The position numbers were made by a program, and so were the translations under genes. The notes beneath the pieces are model-generated. The model was not told the DNA's origin. It worked only from the letters and a program-made list of their open reading frames with translations, and searched no databases. A stretch of DNA of 16,731 bases from an uncultured Oscillospiraceae bacterium (GTDB lineage Bacteria; Bacillota; Clostridia; Oscillospirales; Oscillospiraceae), in the NCBI GenBank assembly GCA_910587785.1, contig CAJUOA010000075.1, forward strand, positions 1-16,731, in the 5' to 3' direction. Numbering within the stretch: position 1 is the stretch's first letter; the number at the start of each line of letters is the position of its first letter. Shown piece by piece: positions 7,366-14,251 of the stretch.

Positions 7366-8514
7366 ATGACAGAAAAACTCTACTACAACGACCCCTTCTG
7401 CAAGACCTTCACCGCCACGGTCCGCGCCTGCGTCCAGGAGAAGGACGCCTGGGCCGTCACCCTGGACCGCACCGCCTTCTACCCCGAGGGCGGCGGTCAG
7501 CCCGCCGACCACGGTACCCTGGGCGGCGTGAACGTCACCGGCGCCCGGGAGCGGGACGGCGAGGTGGTCCACCTCTGCAACGGGCCCCTGGCCGTGGGGG
7601 AGGCCGTGGAGGGGGCCATCGACTGGGCCCGGCGGTTCGACTTCATGCAGCAGCACAGCGGGGAGCATATCGTCAGCGGCATCCTCTGCGGGATTTTTCA
7701 CTGCGACAACGTGGGCTTCCATATCGGACACGACCTGGTGACCATCGACTTCAACGCCGGGCTCACAGCGGAGGACGTGCTGGACATCGAGCGCCGGGCC
7801 AACCAGTATATCTGGGAGGACCACGCCCTCTCCGTGGCCTACCCGTCCCCCGAGGAGCTGGAAAAGCTGGATTACCGGAGCAAAAAGGCCCTCGCCGGAC
7901 AGGTCCGCATCGTCTCCTGGCCCGGGGCGGACTGCTGCGCCTGCTGCGGCACCCATGTGCTCCGCAGCGGACAGGTGGGGCTGGTGAAGCTCCTCTCCTG
8001 CCAGAAGTTCCGGGAGGGCGTGCGTATTGAGATGGCCGCCGGAGGCCGCGCCCTGGACCGCTTCAACGTCATCGCCGGGCAGAACACCCGGGTCTCCCAG
8101 CTCCTCTCCGCCAAGCCGGACGCCACCGCCGCCGCCGTGGAGCGCCTGCAAGCCGAGCTCTACGCCCTCCGCGGCAGGGTCGCCGCCCTGGAGGAGCGGG
8201 ACTTCGCCCGCCTCGCCCGGCAGTATCAGGGCGCGGAGGACGTGCTCCTGGTGGAGCCCGCCATGTCCCCGGAATCCCTGCGGAAGCTCTGCGGCGCGGT
8301 CCAGAACGCCGCCGGAGGGCGCTGTGCCGTCTTCGCCGGAGGGGAGGGGGCTTTCCAGTACGCCGTCAGCGCCCCGGAGGGAGACCTGCGGCCCCTCGCC
8401 AAGAGCATCAACGCCGCCCTCAACGGCCGGGGCGGCGGGAAGCCGAATTTTGTCCAGGGGAGCGTCCAGGCGGAGGAGGGGGAGATTGCCCGGTTCTTTT
8501 CTGCGCTTGCGTAG
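7366..8514 (+). CDS. Alanyl-tRNA editing protein, AlaX-like, with C-terminal DHHA1 domain
   Basis: 382 residues. Free-standing relative of the alanyl-tRNA synthetase editing domain, expected to hydrolyse mischarged tRNA-Ala (for example Ser-tRNA-Ala) in the cytosol. Seen: the AlaRS-type FYPEGGGQPADHG (39-50), the zinc-site HSGEH (97-101, HxxxH) and CCGTH (193-197, CxxxH). A helical linker follows at about 235-285, then a C-terminal part ending GRGGGKPNFVQG, the DHHA1 glycine-rich motif. All four expected metal ligands are present. Length matches the long AlaX class. ATG 7366 has AAAGGA 9 nt upstream. It follows the membrane protein gene by 16 bp. No synthetase core domain is present, so it is not a broken alaS. 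Confidence 0.95.
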   Translation: MTEKLYYNDPFCKTFTATVRACVQEKDAWAVTLDRTAFYPEGGGQPADHGTLGGVNVTGARERDGEVVHLCNGPLAVGEAVEGAIDWARRFDFMQQHSGEHIVSGILCGIFHCDNVGFHIGHDLVTIDFNAGLTAEDVLDIERRANQYIWEDHALSVAYPSPEELEKLDYRSKKALAGQVRIVSWPGADCCACCGTHVLRSGQVGLVKLLSCQKFREGVRIEMAAGGRALDRFNVIAGQNTRVSQLLSAKPDATAAAVERLQAELYALRGRVAALEERDFARLARQYQGAEDVLLVEPAMSPESLRKLCGAVQNAAGGRCAVFAGGEGAFQYAVSAPEGDLRPLAKSINAALNGRGGGKPNFVQGSVQAEEGEIARFFSALA

Positions 8515-8529
8515 GACGGTGCATCCTTC

Positions 8530-8600
8530 CAATCACCATGCCCTGTGATTGCCCGCAGTCCAGGCGGCGGGATGATTGCTGCGCACAAGCCGCAGCCTGG
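8530..8600 (+). other. Intergenic hairpins after the AlaX gene
   Basis: The 170-bp gap before the next promoter holds no gene. Two stem-loops are visible: CAATCAC/GTGATTG (8530-8551) and CCAGGCGGCGG with CCGCAGCCTGG (8560-8600, one G-A mismatch, 19-nt loop). Neither has a T-run, so calling them terminators is only a guess. Confidence 0.4.
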
Positions 8601-8684
8601 GCCATGGACGCTATGAGAGCAGGACATGCTGTATCAGCGAAGAGATCGGATGGCTGAAGGGCCGGAAAAATTTACGCTCCCCCC

Positions 8685-8714
8685 TTGACAGACAGGCCCT
8701 CTCCGCGCTATGAT
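8685..8714 (+). promoter_or_regulatory. Sigma-A-type promoter of the riboswitch-controlled oadB-like operon
   Basis: A perfect TTGACA (8685-8690), an 18-bp spacer and TATGAT (8709-8714). Predicted transcription start about 8721, exactly where the riboswitch P1 stem begins. Confidence 0.9.
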
Positions 8715-8720
8715 AGGGGC

Positions 8721-8845
8721 GTAAAGGGGAGTAGTCGGCGCCGCTTGCGGCGTGGCAGAGAGCGTCAGTACGGCCTTGCGGCCCGCTGTTGCCTGAAATG
8801 ACGAGACTTTTGCGGTGTTTTTGCGCCGTGAAAGTCTCTTTTTTT
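8721..8845 (+). promoter_or_regulatory. yybP-ykoY (manganese) riboswitch with expression platform
   Basis: The leader starts with AAAGGGGAGTAG (8723-8734), the conserved 5' signature of this class. A GC-rich P2 hairpin follows, then GTCAGTACGG (8764-8773), the GGCC-TTGC-GGCC hairpin, and ATGACGAGACTTT (8798-8810). Known members bind Mn2+ where the two conserved loops dock and regulate manganese-export genes. AAAG at the 5' end can pair with CTTT at 8807-8810 (P1), and those bases are also the 5' arm of the terminator. Ligand binding should therefore prevent termination, making an ON switch. Class recognised from motifs; no covariance search was run. Confidence 0.86.
8803..8845 (+). terminator. 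Riboswitch-controlled terminator
   Basis: GAGACTTT (8803-8810) pairs with AAAGTCTC (8831-8838). An inner GCGGTG/CGCCGT stem continues the helix, and seven T follow. Its 5' arm overlaps the 3' side of the riboswitch aptamer, so the two structures exclude each other. Confidence 0.92.
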
Positions 8846-8878
8846 GTTCCCCGAATCACTTTTTAGGAGGCAGGACCC

Positions 8879-9985
8879 ATGCAGCTGTTCTACGATCTCT
8901 TCTCCAATGTCCTCAATTTCACCTGGCAGGAGGTGCTGATGATCCTCACCGGCGGCCTTCTCATCTACCTGGCGGTCAAGCGGGAGATGGAGCCCGCGCT
9001 CCTGCTCCCCATGGGCTTCGGGGCCATTCTCGTGAACCTCCCCTTTGCCGGCACCGAGGCCGTCGAAGCCCTTTTCAACGCCGGTATCGCAAGCGAGCTC
9101 TTTCCGCTCCTGCTCTTCATCGGCATCGGGGCCATGATCGACTTCGGCCCCCTGCTCTCCAACCCGAAGATGTTTCTCTTCGGCGCGGCGGCGCAGTTCG
9201 GCATCTTCTTCACCCTGGCGGCCGCGGCCGCGGCGGGCTTCAGCCTCACCGACGCCGCCTCCGCCGCCATCATCGCCGCCGCGGACGGTCCCACCAGCAT
9301 CTACGTGGCCAATTACTTCCACAGTCAATACCAGGGGGCCATTATGGTCGCCGCCTACTCCTACATGGCCCTGGTGCCCATCATCCAGCCGCCCATCATC
9401 CGGGCCGTCACCACGAGAGAAGAACGCCGCATCCGCATGGACTACAACCCCGCAGGCGTCTCCAAGGCCACCCGTATCCTCTTTCCCATTCTGGTGACCA
9501 TCATTGCCGGGGCCGTGGCCCCCAAGAGCGCCGAGCTCATCGGCTTCCTGATGTTCGGCAACCTCATCCGGGAGTGCGGCGTGCTGGACTCCCTCAGCCA
9601 GTCCGCCCAGCACGAGCTTGCCAACCTCATCACCCTCCTGCTGGGTATCTCCGTGGCCTTCAAGATGCAGGCGGAGCTCTTTCTTACCTGGCAGACCCTG
9701 CTGATTTTAGCCCTGGGGCTCCTGGGGTTCGTGTTCGACACCGTAGGCGGGGTGCTCTTTGCCAAGGTGCTCAACCTCTTTTCTAAGAGGAAAGTCAACC
9801 CCATGATCGGGGCCGCGGGGATCTCCGCGTTCCCCATGGCCTCCCGGGTGGTGCACAAGATGGGGCTGGAGGAGGACTCCTATAACTTCCTCCTCATGCA
9901 CGCCGCCGGGGCCAATGTCAGCGGACAGATCGCCTCGGTCATCGCCGGGGGGCTCCTGATCTCGCTGGTGGAGGGACTGCTGTAA
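8879..9985 (+). CDS. Sodium-translocating decarboxylase beta subunit-like membrane protein (OadB/GcdB/MmdB family)
   Basis: 368 residues, multi-pass membrane protein. In decarboxylase pumps the beta subunit couples decarboxylation of a carboxybiotin carrier to Na+ export. Family motifs are intact: LLFIGIGAMIDFGPLL (78-93), GAAAQFGIF (102-110), ADGPTSIYV (135-143) with the pump Asp136, and YSYMALVPIIQPPI (160-173). Others are PMIGAAGISAFPMASRVV (308-325) and GANVSGQIASVIAGG (344-358) with the conserved Asn346. AGGAGG sits 8 nt before ATG 8879. What is missing is the rest of a decarboxylase: no alpha (carboxyltransferase) or biotin-carrier gene lies in this window. Instead the gene is behind a manganese-class riboswitch and is followed 43 bp later by a tiny OadG-like peptide. 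A role in ion transport independent of decarboxylation is plausible but unproven; a distant alpha subunit could also serve it. Confidence 0.95.
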   Translation: MQLFYDLFSNVLNFTWQEVLMILTGGLLIYLAVKREMEPALLLPMGFGAILVNLPFAGTEAVEALFNAGIASELFPLLLFIGIGAMIDFGPLLSNPKMFLFGAAAQFGIFFTLAAAAAAGFSLTDAASAAIIAAADGPTSIYVANYFHSQYQGAIMVAAYSYMALVPIIQPPIIRAVTTREERRIRMDYNPAGVSKATRILFPILVTIIAGAVAPKSAELIGFLMFGNLIRECGVLDSLSQSAQHELANLITLLLGISVAFKMQAELFLTWQTLLILALGLLGFVFDTVGGVLFAKVLNLFSKRKVNPMIGAAGISAFPMASRVVHKMGLEEDSYNFLLMHAAGANVSGQIASVIAGGLLISLVEGLL

Positions 9986-10028
9986 AAATGACTTGTGGCG
10001 GTCTAAGCTTGGGAAAGGAGGAACATCT

Positions 10029-10148
10029 ATGAACATGCCGCTGGTTTTGGCCTGCCTGGGGATCATGGGCAAGGGGATGCTGGGCATCTTTGTGGTCATT
10101 TTGGTCATCTGGGCGCTGGTCGCTCTGCTGGGGCGGGTGACGCGGTAG
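10029..10148 (+). CDS. OadG-related small membrane subunit (39 residues)
   Basis: A 39-residue ORF with a strong AAAGGAGG box (10014-10021) 7 nt before ATG 10029. The product begins MNMPLVLACLGIMGKGMLGI and continues with one long hydrophobic helix (FVVILVIWALVALL), ending LGRVTR. The GxMGxGMxGIFVV pattern is what the gamma subunit of oxaloacetate decarboxylase shows at its single TM helix, where it helps assemble the alpha-beta complex. Here the soluble C-terminal tail of a full OadG (which carries the alpha contact and metal-binding residues) is absent. The gene sits 43 bp behind the beta-like subunit and before a terminator, so the two form an operon. It would be missed by gene callers with a length cut-off. 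The assignment rests on motif and position. Confidence 0.85.
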   Translation: MNMPLVLACLGIMGKGMLGIFVVILVIWALVALLGRVTR

Positions 10149-10205
10149 GGCGTGCGCCTCGCAAGGTCCGGGCGGAGAAATAGACAAATCAACAGCACAT
10201 AAAAG

Positions 10206-10247
10206 GGCAGGGCAGACCATTACAGTCTGTCCTGCCTCTGATTTTTT
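10206..10247 (+). terminator. Terminator between convergent operons
   Basis: GGCAGGGCAGAC (10206-10217) pairs with GTCTGTCCTGCC (10225-10236), 12 bp with one G-T pair. TTTTTT follows at 10242-10247. It ends the oadB-like operon and may also stop the convergent amidohydrolase transcript. Confidence 0.88.
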
Positions 10248-10254
10248 CCGAGGT

Positions 10255-11400
10255 TTAGCCCACGACCTTCTGCCCGTTCAGGAAGACGGCGAGGATGTTA
10301 GTGTCGCTGACCATAGGGTCACCGCCGGCGACGACGATGTCGGCGTCCTTGCCCGCCTCCAGGGAACCGACGCGGCCGTCGATGCCCAGATGTTTGGCAG
10401 GATTGATGGTGATGGCCTGGAGGGCGGCGAAGGGGTCCATACCGGCCTTGACGGCGAGCCCTGCGCAGAGGGAGAGGTACTGTTCAGGGATGACGGAGTG
10501 GTCGGTGATGATGCTGACCTGGAGGCCGGCCTTGGCGAGGATGCCGGGGGTCTCGAAGGTCTTGTTGACCAGCTCGATCTTGCTGGCGTTGGTGAGGGTG
10601 GGGCCCACGGCCACGGGGACGTTGGCGCGGACCAGTTCGTCAACGATGAGGTGGCCCTCGGTGCAGTGTTCGATGGTGATCTTGACGCCGAACTCCTTGG
10701 CGATGCGCAGGGCGGTGCAGATATCGTCGGCGCGGTGGGCGTGGGCCTTGAGGGGCATCTCGCCCTTGAGGACGGGGATGAGGGCCTCCATCTTCATGTC
10801 GAATTTGGGGCGTTTGAGGGCGTCGTCCCCGGCGGCCTCTTTGCGCTCTAAGTACTCCCGGGCCTGGAAGAGCATGTCGCGGAGCTTGGCGGCGGTGGTC
10901 ATGCGGGCGCTGTCGCCCTTTTCGCGGTAGCAGCGCTTGGGGTTCTCGCCGAAGGCGCACTTCATGGCGACGGGATCGCGGACGACCATGTCGTCGACGC
11001 AGTTGCCGTAAGTTTTGACGGCGAAGAAGGTGCCGCCGATGACGTTGGCGCTGCCCGGGCCGGTGCCGACGCAGGTGACGCCGCCGTGGAGGGCCATAGA
11101 GATGGACTTATCCTGGGGGTTGAAGCCGTCGATGCCGCGGAGCTGGGCGGAGACGATGTCGCCCATCTCGTTGTAGTCGTGGCCCTCGAAGCCCATGCCG
11201 TAGTTGTCGAGGCCGAGGTGGGAGTGGGCGTCGACGAAGCCGGGGTAGACGGCGCGGCCGGTGAGGTCGATGACCTCCTCTCCGGGGGCGGGCTGGAGGC
11301 CCTGGCCGATGGCGGCGATCTTGCCGTCCTGGATGGAGATGTCGGCCTCGTAGGGCTTGGGGTTCACGGCGTCGTGGATGATTCCGTTTTTCAGAAGCAT
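10255..11400 (-). CDS. Metal-dependent amidohydrolase (imidazolonepropionase-like)
   Basis: 381 residues, cytosolic. Member of the amidohydrolase superfamily, which hydrolyses C-N bonds in cyclic or linear amides with one or two metal ions in a TIM barrel. A small beta-sandwich N-terminus (KNGIIHDAVN, DGKIAAIGQG) leads to GFVDAHSHLG (54-63) with metal ligands His59 and His61. Next come LKAHAHRADD (218-226, His220/His222), ITIEHCTEGH (241-250, His245) and IITDHSVIP (297-305) with Asp300. NPAKHLGI and GSLEAGKDADIVV close the barrel and sandwich. All core ligands are present, so it should be active. The substrate cannot be named; no histidine-degradation genes surround it. ATG 11400 has AGGAGG 7-8 nt upstream and a strong promoter, so this is a single-gene unit. 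Confidence 0.93.
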   Translation of the reverse strand: MLLKNGIIHDAVNPKPYEADISIQDGKIAAIGQGLQPAPGEEVIDLTGRAVYPGFVDAHSHLGLDNYGMGFEGHDYNEMGDIVSAQLRGIDGFNPQDKSISMALHGGVTCVGTGPGSANVIGGTFFAVKTYGNCVDDMVVRDPVAMKCAFGENPKRCYREKGDSARMTTAAKLRDMLFQAREYLERKEAAGDDALKRPKFDMKMEALIPVLKGEMPLKAHAHRADDICTALRIAKEFGVKITIEHCTEGHLIVDELVRANVPVAVGPTLTNASKIELVNKTFETPGILAKAGLQVSIITDHSVIPEQYLSLCAGLAVKAGMDPFAALQAITINPAKHLGIDGRVGSLEAGKDADIVVAGGDPMVSDTNILAVFLNGQKVVG

Positions 11401-11432
11401 GGTTTGACCTCCTGTAGTTTTAGGATGGCTCT

Positions 11433-11461
11433 ATTATATAAAATTTTAAGAGCAAATACAA
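11433..11461 (-). promoter_or_regulatory. Sigma-A-type promoter of the amidohydrolase gene
   Basis: Minus strand: TTGTAT (11456-11461), a 17-bp spacer and TATAAT (11433-11438), in a markedly AT-rich stretch right before the gene. Confidence 0.85.
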
Positions 11462-11536
11462 GAGGATTTAGAAAATTTACCAAGGGGGAGCATATATATC
11501 CCTGGAACTCTTTATCGATTCTGTTCGTCTGTCCGG

Positions 11537-11628
11537 GGGAGTTTCGCGCCTCCGGGCGCGAGTTCCTTTGCCCTCGGCGGCAAAGGAACCAAAACGCCGC
11601 CGAACCTACGGTTCGGACTCCCTTTTTT
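11537..11628 (+). repeat. Structured element E1: junction with three hairpins, possible pseudoknot and T6 end
   Basis: Outer stem GGGAGT (11537-11542) with ACTCCC (11617-11622) encloses three hairpins. They are TCGCGCC-TCCG-GGCGCGA (11544-11561), an 11-bp stem with loop CTCGGC (11562-11589) and CCGAACC-TAC-GGTTCGG (11600-11616). The linker CAAAACGCCG holds GCCG (11596-11599), which can pair with CGGC in the second loop (11575-11578), a possible pseudoknot. TTTTTT follows directly. No plus-strand gene precedes it, so a simple terminator role is unclear. The minus strand over these hairpins also reads as an open frame, which I regard as a shadow. Confidence 0.7.
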
Positions 11629-11959
11629 GTCCTCTGCGGCGGCTCATTCTGTGAGAGAAAGCCCCCGAATTTCTGCGCGCTCCCTTGGCAGGATTGGCAA
11701 AATGTTATACTTCGCCTCGCCGGCCCTCCATGTAGGAGTCCCTGCCGGACTGCGCAGAGCGTGCGCCATGCGTACACGGCAAGAAGCGCAGATCCGCCCG
11801 CACCGTGCCGGTGGCCCGGAAGTCTCGAAAAGAATCGTGCTTTAGGAGGCGAACCCAACGAAGAAGACCGAAGGTCCAGGGAGTTGTGGCGGAGATTCGA
11901 CTGCCATCGGCCCAGGGAAGTGGTTGGGAAAATGGAGACTGCCAGGTCGTAGCGTAAAC
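11629..11959. other. Gene-free stretch between two inward-pointing structured elements
   Basis: About 330 bp. Open frames exist on both strands but show no ribosome binding site, no recognisable protein and low-complexity Arg/Ser/Pro composition. A small CACCG-TGC-CGGTG hairpin lies at 11801-11813. I see no tRNA, riboswitch or insertion-sequence ends. The stretch is bounded by T6 (11623-11628, plus) and T6 of the minus-strand element (11960-11965). Confidence 0.5.
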
Positions 11960-12085
11960 AAAAAACCCCCGTCATTCAGGAAGATTCTTAAGAAACGTAG
12001 TTTCTTGAGCGGTTTTTTGGTGACTTTTTGTCCGCACAAAAAGTCACCCGGGGTCCGGGGCCGGGGAGGCCCCGAACACCGGGGG
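11960..12085 (-). repeat. Structured element E2 directly behind the YyaL-like gene
   Basis: Minus strand, same plan as E1. Outer stem CCCCCG (12080-12085) pairs with CGGGGG (11966-11971). Inside are GGGGCC/GGCCCC (12057-12073), a 13-bp stem GGTGACTTTTTGT with loop GCGG (12019-12048), the linker AAAAAACCG, and CTCAAGAAAC-TAC-GTTTCTTAAG (11987-12009). TTTTTT (11960-11965) ends it. CCG(C) in the linker is complementary to the (G)CGG loop, the same loop-linker pairing as in E1 but with other bases. It starts 7 nt after the stop of the YyaL-like gene, so it probably forms that mRNA's 3' end. Confidence 0.72.
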
Positions 12086-12092
12086 CAGAAAA

Positions 12093-14120
12093 CTATCGGG
12101 TTTCAACCGGAGTACTGAGGAGCTCACGGCGGAGTTCCTCCAGGCTCCCCACCGGGGGAAAACACGCGCCGTCCCGGCAGAGGTGGAGGGCCATGCCCTC
12201 CGGGGGAACGGGATAAGGCTGGGTAAAGGGCGCCCAGGCCGCCAGACTGCGGGCATTTTCCTCGGTCTTAGCCAGGGCGCTCAGGCGGTACTCCTCGCAG
12301 GCCCCGGCCAGCCAGGCCGGGACCTCCCTTGCGGCGCAGAGCAGGTCAGGCCTGGGGGAAAGGTCCTCCGCCACAGCCAGCAGGCCGAAGCAGCACCCCG
12401 CCGGGTACTCTGCCGCCGCTCCGGACAGATAGGCCAGCTGACGGTCCGCCAGGGTGCGGAAGCGTTCCTCCGCCGTCAGCTTCGCCAGACGCACCAGCGC
12501 CAGGGCGGCCACGGCGTTGCCAGAGGGGTGGGCCCCCTCATAGACCTCCTTCTGCCGGACCAGCAGGACCTCGCCACCGGTGCCGACGCGGTAGAACCCG
12601 CCCCGGGCCTCGTCCCAGAAGCGCTCCGCCATGGCGTCCGCCAGCTTCACGGCGGACTTGAGGCAGTGGACGGAGAAATCAGCCTCGTAGAGCTCCAGGA
12701 GGGCCCAGCAGGTGAAGGCGTAGTCCTCCAGCTGCCCGGGGACCGCCGCCTCGCCGTCCCGCCAGCGGAGGTACAAGCGGCCGTCTGGGTCCATGAGGCG
12801 GGTCTTGAGGAAAATCCGCGCACTCTCCGCCGCCCGGAGGTAGCGCTCCTCCCCCAGCACCCGGAAGGCCCGGGCCAGGGCGGCGATCATCAGGGCGTTA
12901 GCGCTGGTGAGGACCTTGTCGTCCCGGTGGAGGCCCCGGTCCCGGCGGGCCTGGGCCAGAGCTCTGCACTGACCGGAAAGACGCCGCCACGCCTGGTCGT
13001 ACTGGGGCTCATAGAGCAGATGGGGGAGCCACCGGCCCTGGGATGGGATGGCGTACCAGGTACAAAAGCGCTCCCCGTCCTGGTCCCCCAGCACCGCGCA
13101 GATCTCCTCCTTGGTCCAGAGGTAGTAGCGCCCCTCCTCTCCTCCGCTGTCGGCGTCCTGGGCGCAGGCAAAGCCGCCGCCGGGCAGGCGCAGCTCCTCC
13201 AGGACGTAGTCCAGGGTGCGGCAGGCGGTCTCCCGGTAATAGGGCTTGCCGGTCTGGGCGTAGGCCTCCAGGTAGGCGTAGGCCAGGAGGGCGTTGTCAT
13301 TGAGCATCTTCTCAAAGTGGGGCATCCGCCAGCCCCGGTCCGTGCTGTAGCGGCAGAAGCCGCCGCCAACCTGGTCGAAGATGCCGCCCCGGGCCATCTG
13401 GGTCAGGGTGTGCCCGGCCATGGCCAGGGCCCCGGCGTCCCCCTCCCGGCGGGCGCGGTCCAGGAGGAACAGGAGCTTCTGAGGGGCGGGAAACTTGGGC
13501 GCGCCGCCGAAGCCGCCGTGCTCCGGGTCGAACTCCTCCTCCAGCTGACGGGCGGCGGCGTCCAGGAGGGCGCGCGAGGGCCGCCGGGAGGCCCGGGCGG
13601 GCTCCTCCCTGGTCAGATGGTCCGCCACCCGCTGTCCCAGGTCCAGGAGGCCGGAGCGGCCGCCGCGCCAAAGGCGCTCCACCTCCTCCAGCAGCTCCAC
13701 AAGGCCCCCGCGGCCCTCCCGGCCCCTGGGGGGCAGGTACGTCCCGGCCCAGAAGGGCTTCTGGTCCGGCGTCATGAGGATGGTCAGCGGCCACCCCCCG
13801 GAGCCGGTGAGAGCCTGACAGGCGTCCATATACACCGCGTCCACATCGGGCCGCTCCTCCCGGTCCACCTTGACGCTGACAAAGGCCCGGTTGAGGACTT
13901 CCGCCACCGCGGGGTCCTGGAAGGACTCCCGGCCCATGACGTGGCACCAGTGGCAGGTGGAGTAGCCGATGGAGAGAAAGATGGGCTTATCCTCCCGGGC
14001 GGCGGAGAAAAATGCCTCCTCCCCCCAGGGATACCAGTGGACAGGGTCATCCGCGTGCTGGAGCAGGTAGGGGGACTTTTCCCGGCCCAGGCGGTTTTCG
14101 GCGTTGGCAGTCGCGTTCAT
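12093..14120 (-). CDS. Thioredoxin domain-containing protein, YyaL/DUF255 (SSP411) family
   Basis: 675 residues, the normal full length of this widespread but poorly understood family. The thioredoxin-like N-terminal domain opens NRLGREKSPYLLQHADDPVHWYPW (9-32). It has a CxxC redox pair in STCHWCHVM (Cys56/Cys59), then VKVDREERPDVDAVYM and GSGGWPLTILMTP. The rest is a large helical (alpha/alpha)6-type region like carbohydrate epimerases: GGIFDQVGGGFCRYSTD, PHFEKMLNDNALL, QDADSGGEEGRYYLWT and YEGAHPSGNAVAAL. AGAGGAG lies 10 nt before ATG 14120. No catalytic activity is firmly established for the family and the neighbours give no hint. The minus strand upstream carries CATACTA (14158-14164), a forespore-sigma-like -10 without a convincing -35. 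Confidence 0.94.
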   Translation of the reverse strand: MNATANAENRLGREKSPYLLQHADDPVHWYPWGEEAFFSAAREDKPIFLSIGYSTCHWCHVMGRESFQDPAVAEVLNRAFVSVKVDREERPDVDAVYMDACQALTGSGGWPLTILMTPDQKPFWAGTYLPPRGREGRGGLVELLEEVERLWRGGRSGLLDLGQRVADHLTREEPARASRRPSRALLDAAARQLEEEFDPEHGGFGGAPKFPAPQKLLFLLDRARREGDAGALAMAGHTLTQMARGGIFDQVGGGFCRYSTDRGWRMPHFEKMLNDNALLAYAYLEAYAQTGKPYYRETACRTLDYVLEELRLPGGGFACAQDADSGGEEGRYYLWTKEEICAVLGDQDGERFCTWYAIPSQGRWLPHLLYEPQYDQAWRRLSGQCRALAQARRDRGLHRDDKVLTSANALMIAALARAFRVLGEERYLRAAESARIFLKTRLMDPDGRLYLRWRDGEAAVPGQLEDYAFTCWALLELYEADFSVHCLKSAVKLADAMAERFWDEARGGFYRVGTGGEVLLVRQKEVYEGAHPSGNAVAALALVRLAKLTAEERFRTLADRQLAYLSGAAAEYPAGCCFGLLAVAEDLSPRPDLLCAAREVPAWLAGACEEYRLSALAKTEENARSLAAWAPFTQPYPVPPEGMALHLCRDGACFPPVGSLEELRRELLSTPVETR

Positions 14121-14220
14121 CTAGCAAGCACTCCTCTTTTAAAAGGTTTTGTGCCGCTAGTATGGACCGTTCGGGGGAAAAGATGTATCGGGAGCTGTGA
14201 CGGATTTTTGCAGAGATTTT

Positions 14221-14251
14221 AGGAGCGGGGGGCGTTACTCCCCCCGCTCCT
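14221..14251. repeat. Perfect 12-bp GC-rich stem-loop across the end of the HTH remnant
   Basis: AGGAGCGGGGGG (14221-14232) pairs with CCCCCCGCTCCT (14240-14251), loop CGTTACT. The loop contains the TAA stop of the minus-strand frame. No T-run follows on either strand, so it is a stable 3' hairpin and not a standard terminator. Confidence 0.65.

Noticed and set aside
11870..11930. tRNA-like string GGCGGAGATTCGACTGCC
   Set aside because: It recalls a T-arm, but no acceptor, D or anticodon stem can be built around it.
11391..11975. 194-residue minus-strand open frame
   Set aside because: Runs through structured element E1 and the amidohydrolase promoter into that gene's start; no ribosome binding site or family. 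Likely a translated non-coding repeat.
14158..14190. Forespore-sigma promoter before the YyaL-like gene (CATACTA)
   Set aside because: The -10 match is exact, but the nearest -35-like GATAC lies 20 bp away and fits poorly; not enough for a feature.
12183..14222. 679-residue plus-strand open frame
   Set aside because: Antisense shadow of the YyaL-like gene caused by high third-position GC; Gly/Gln/Val-rich with no known domain.
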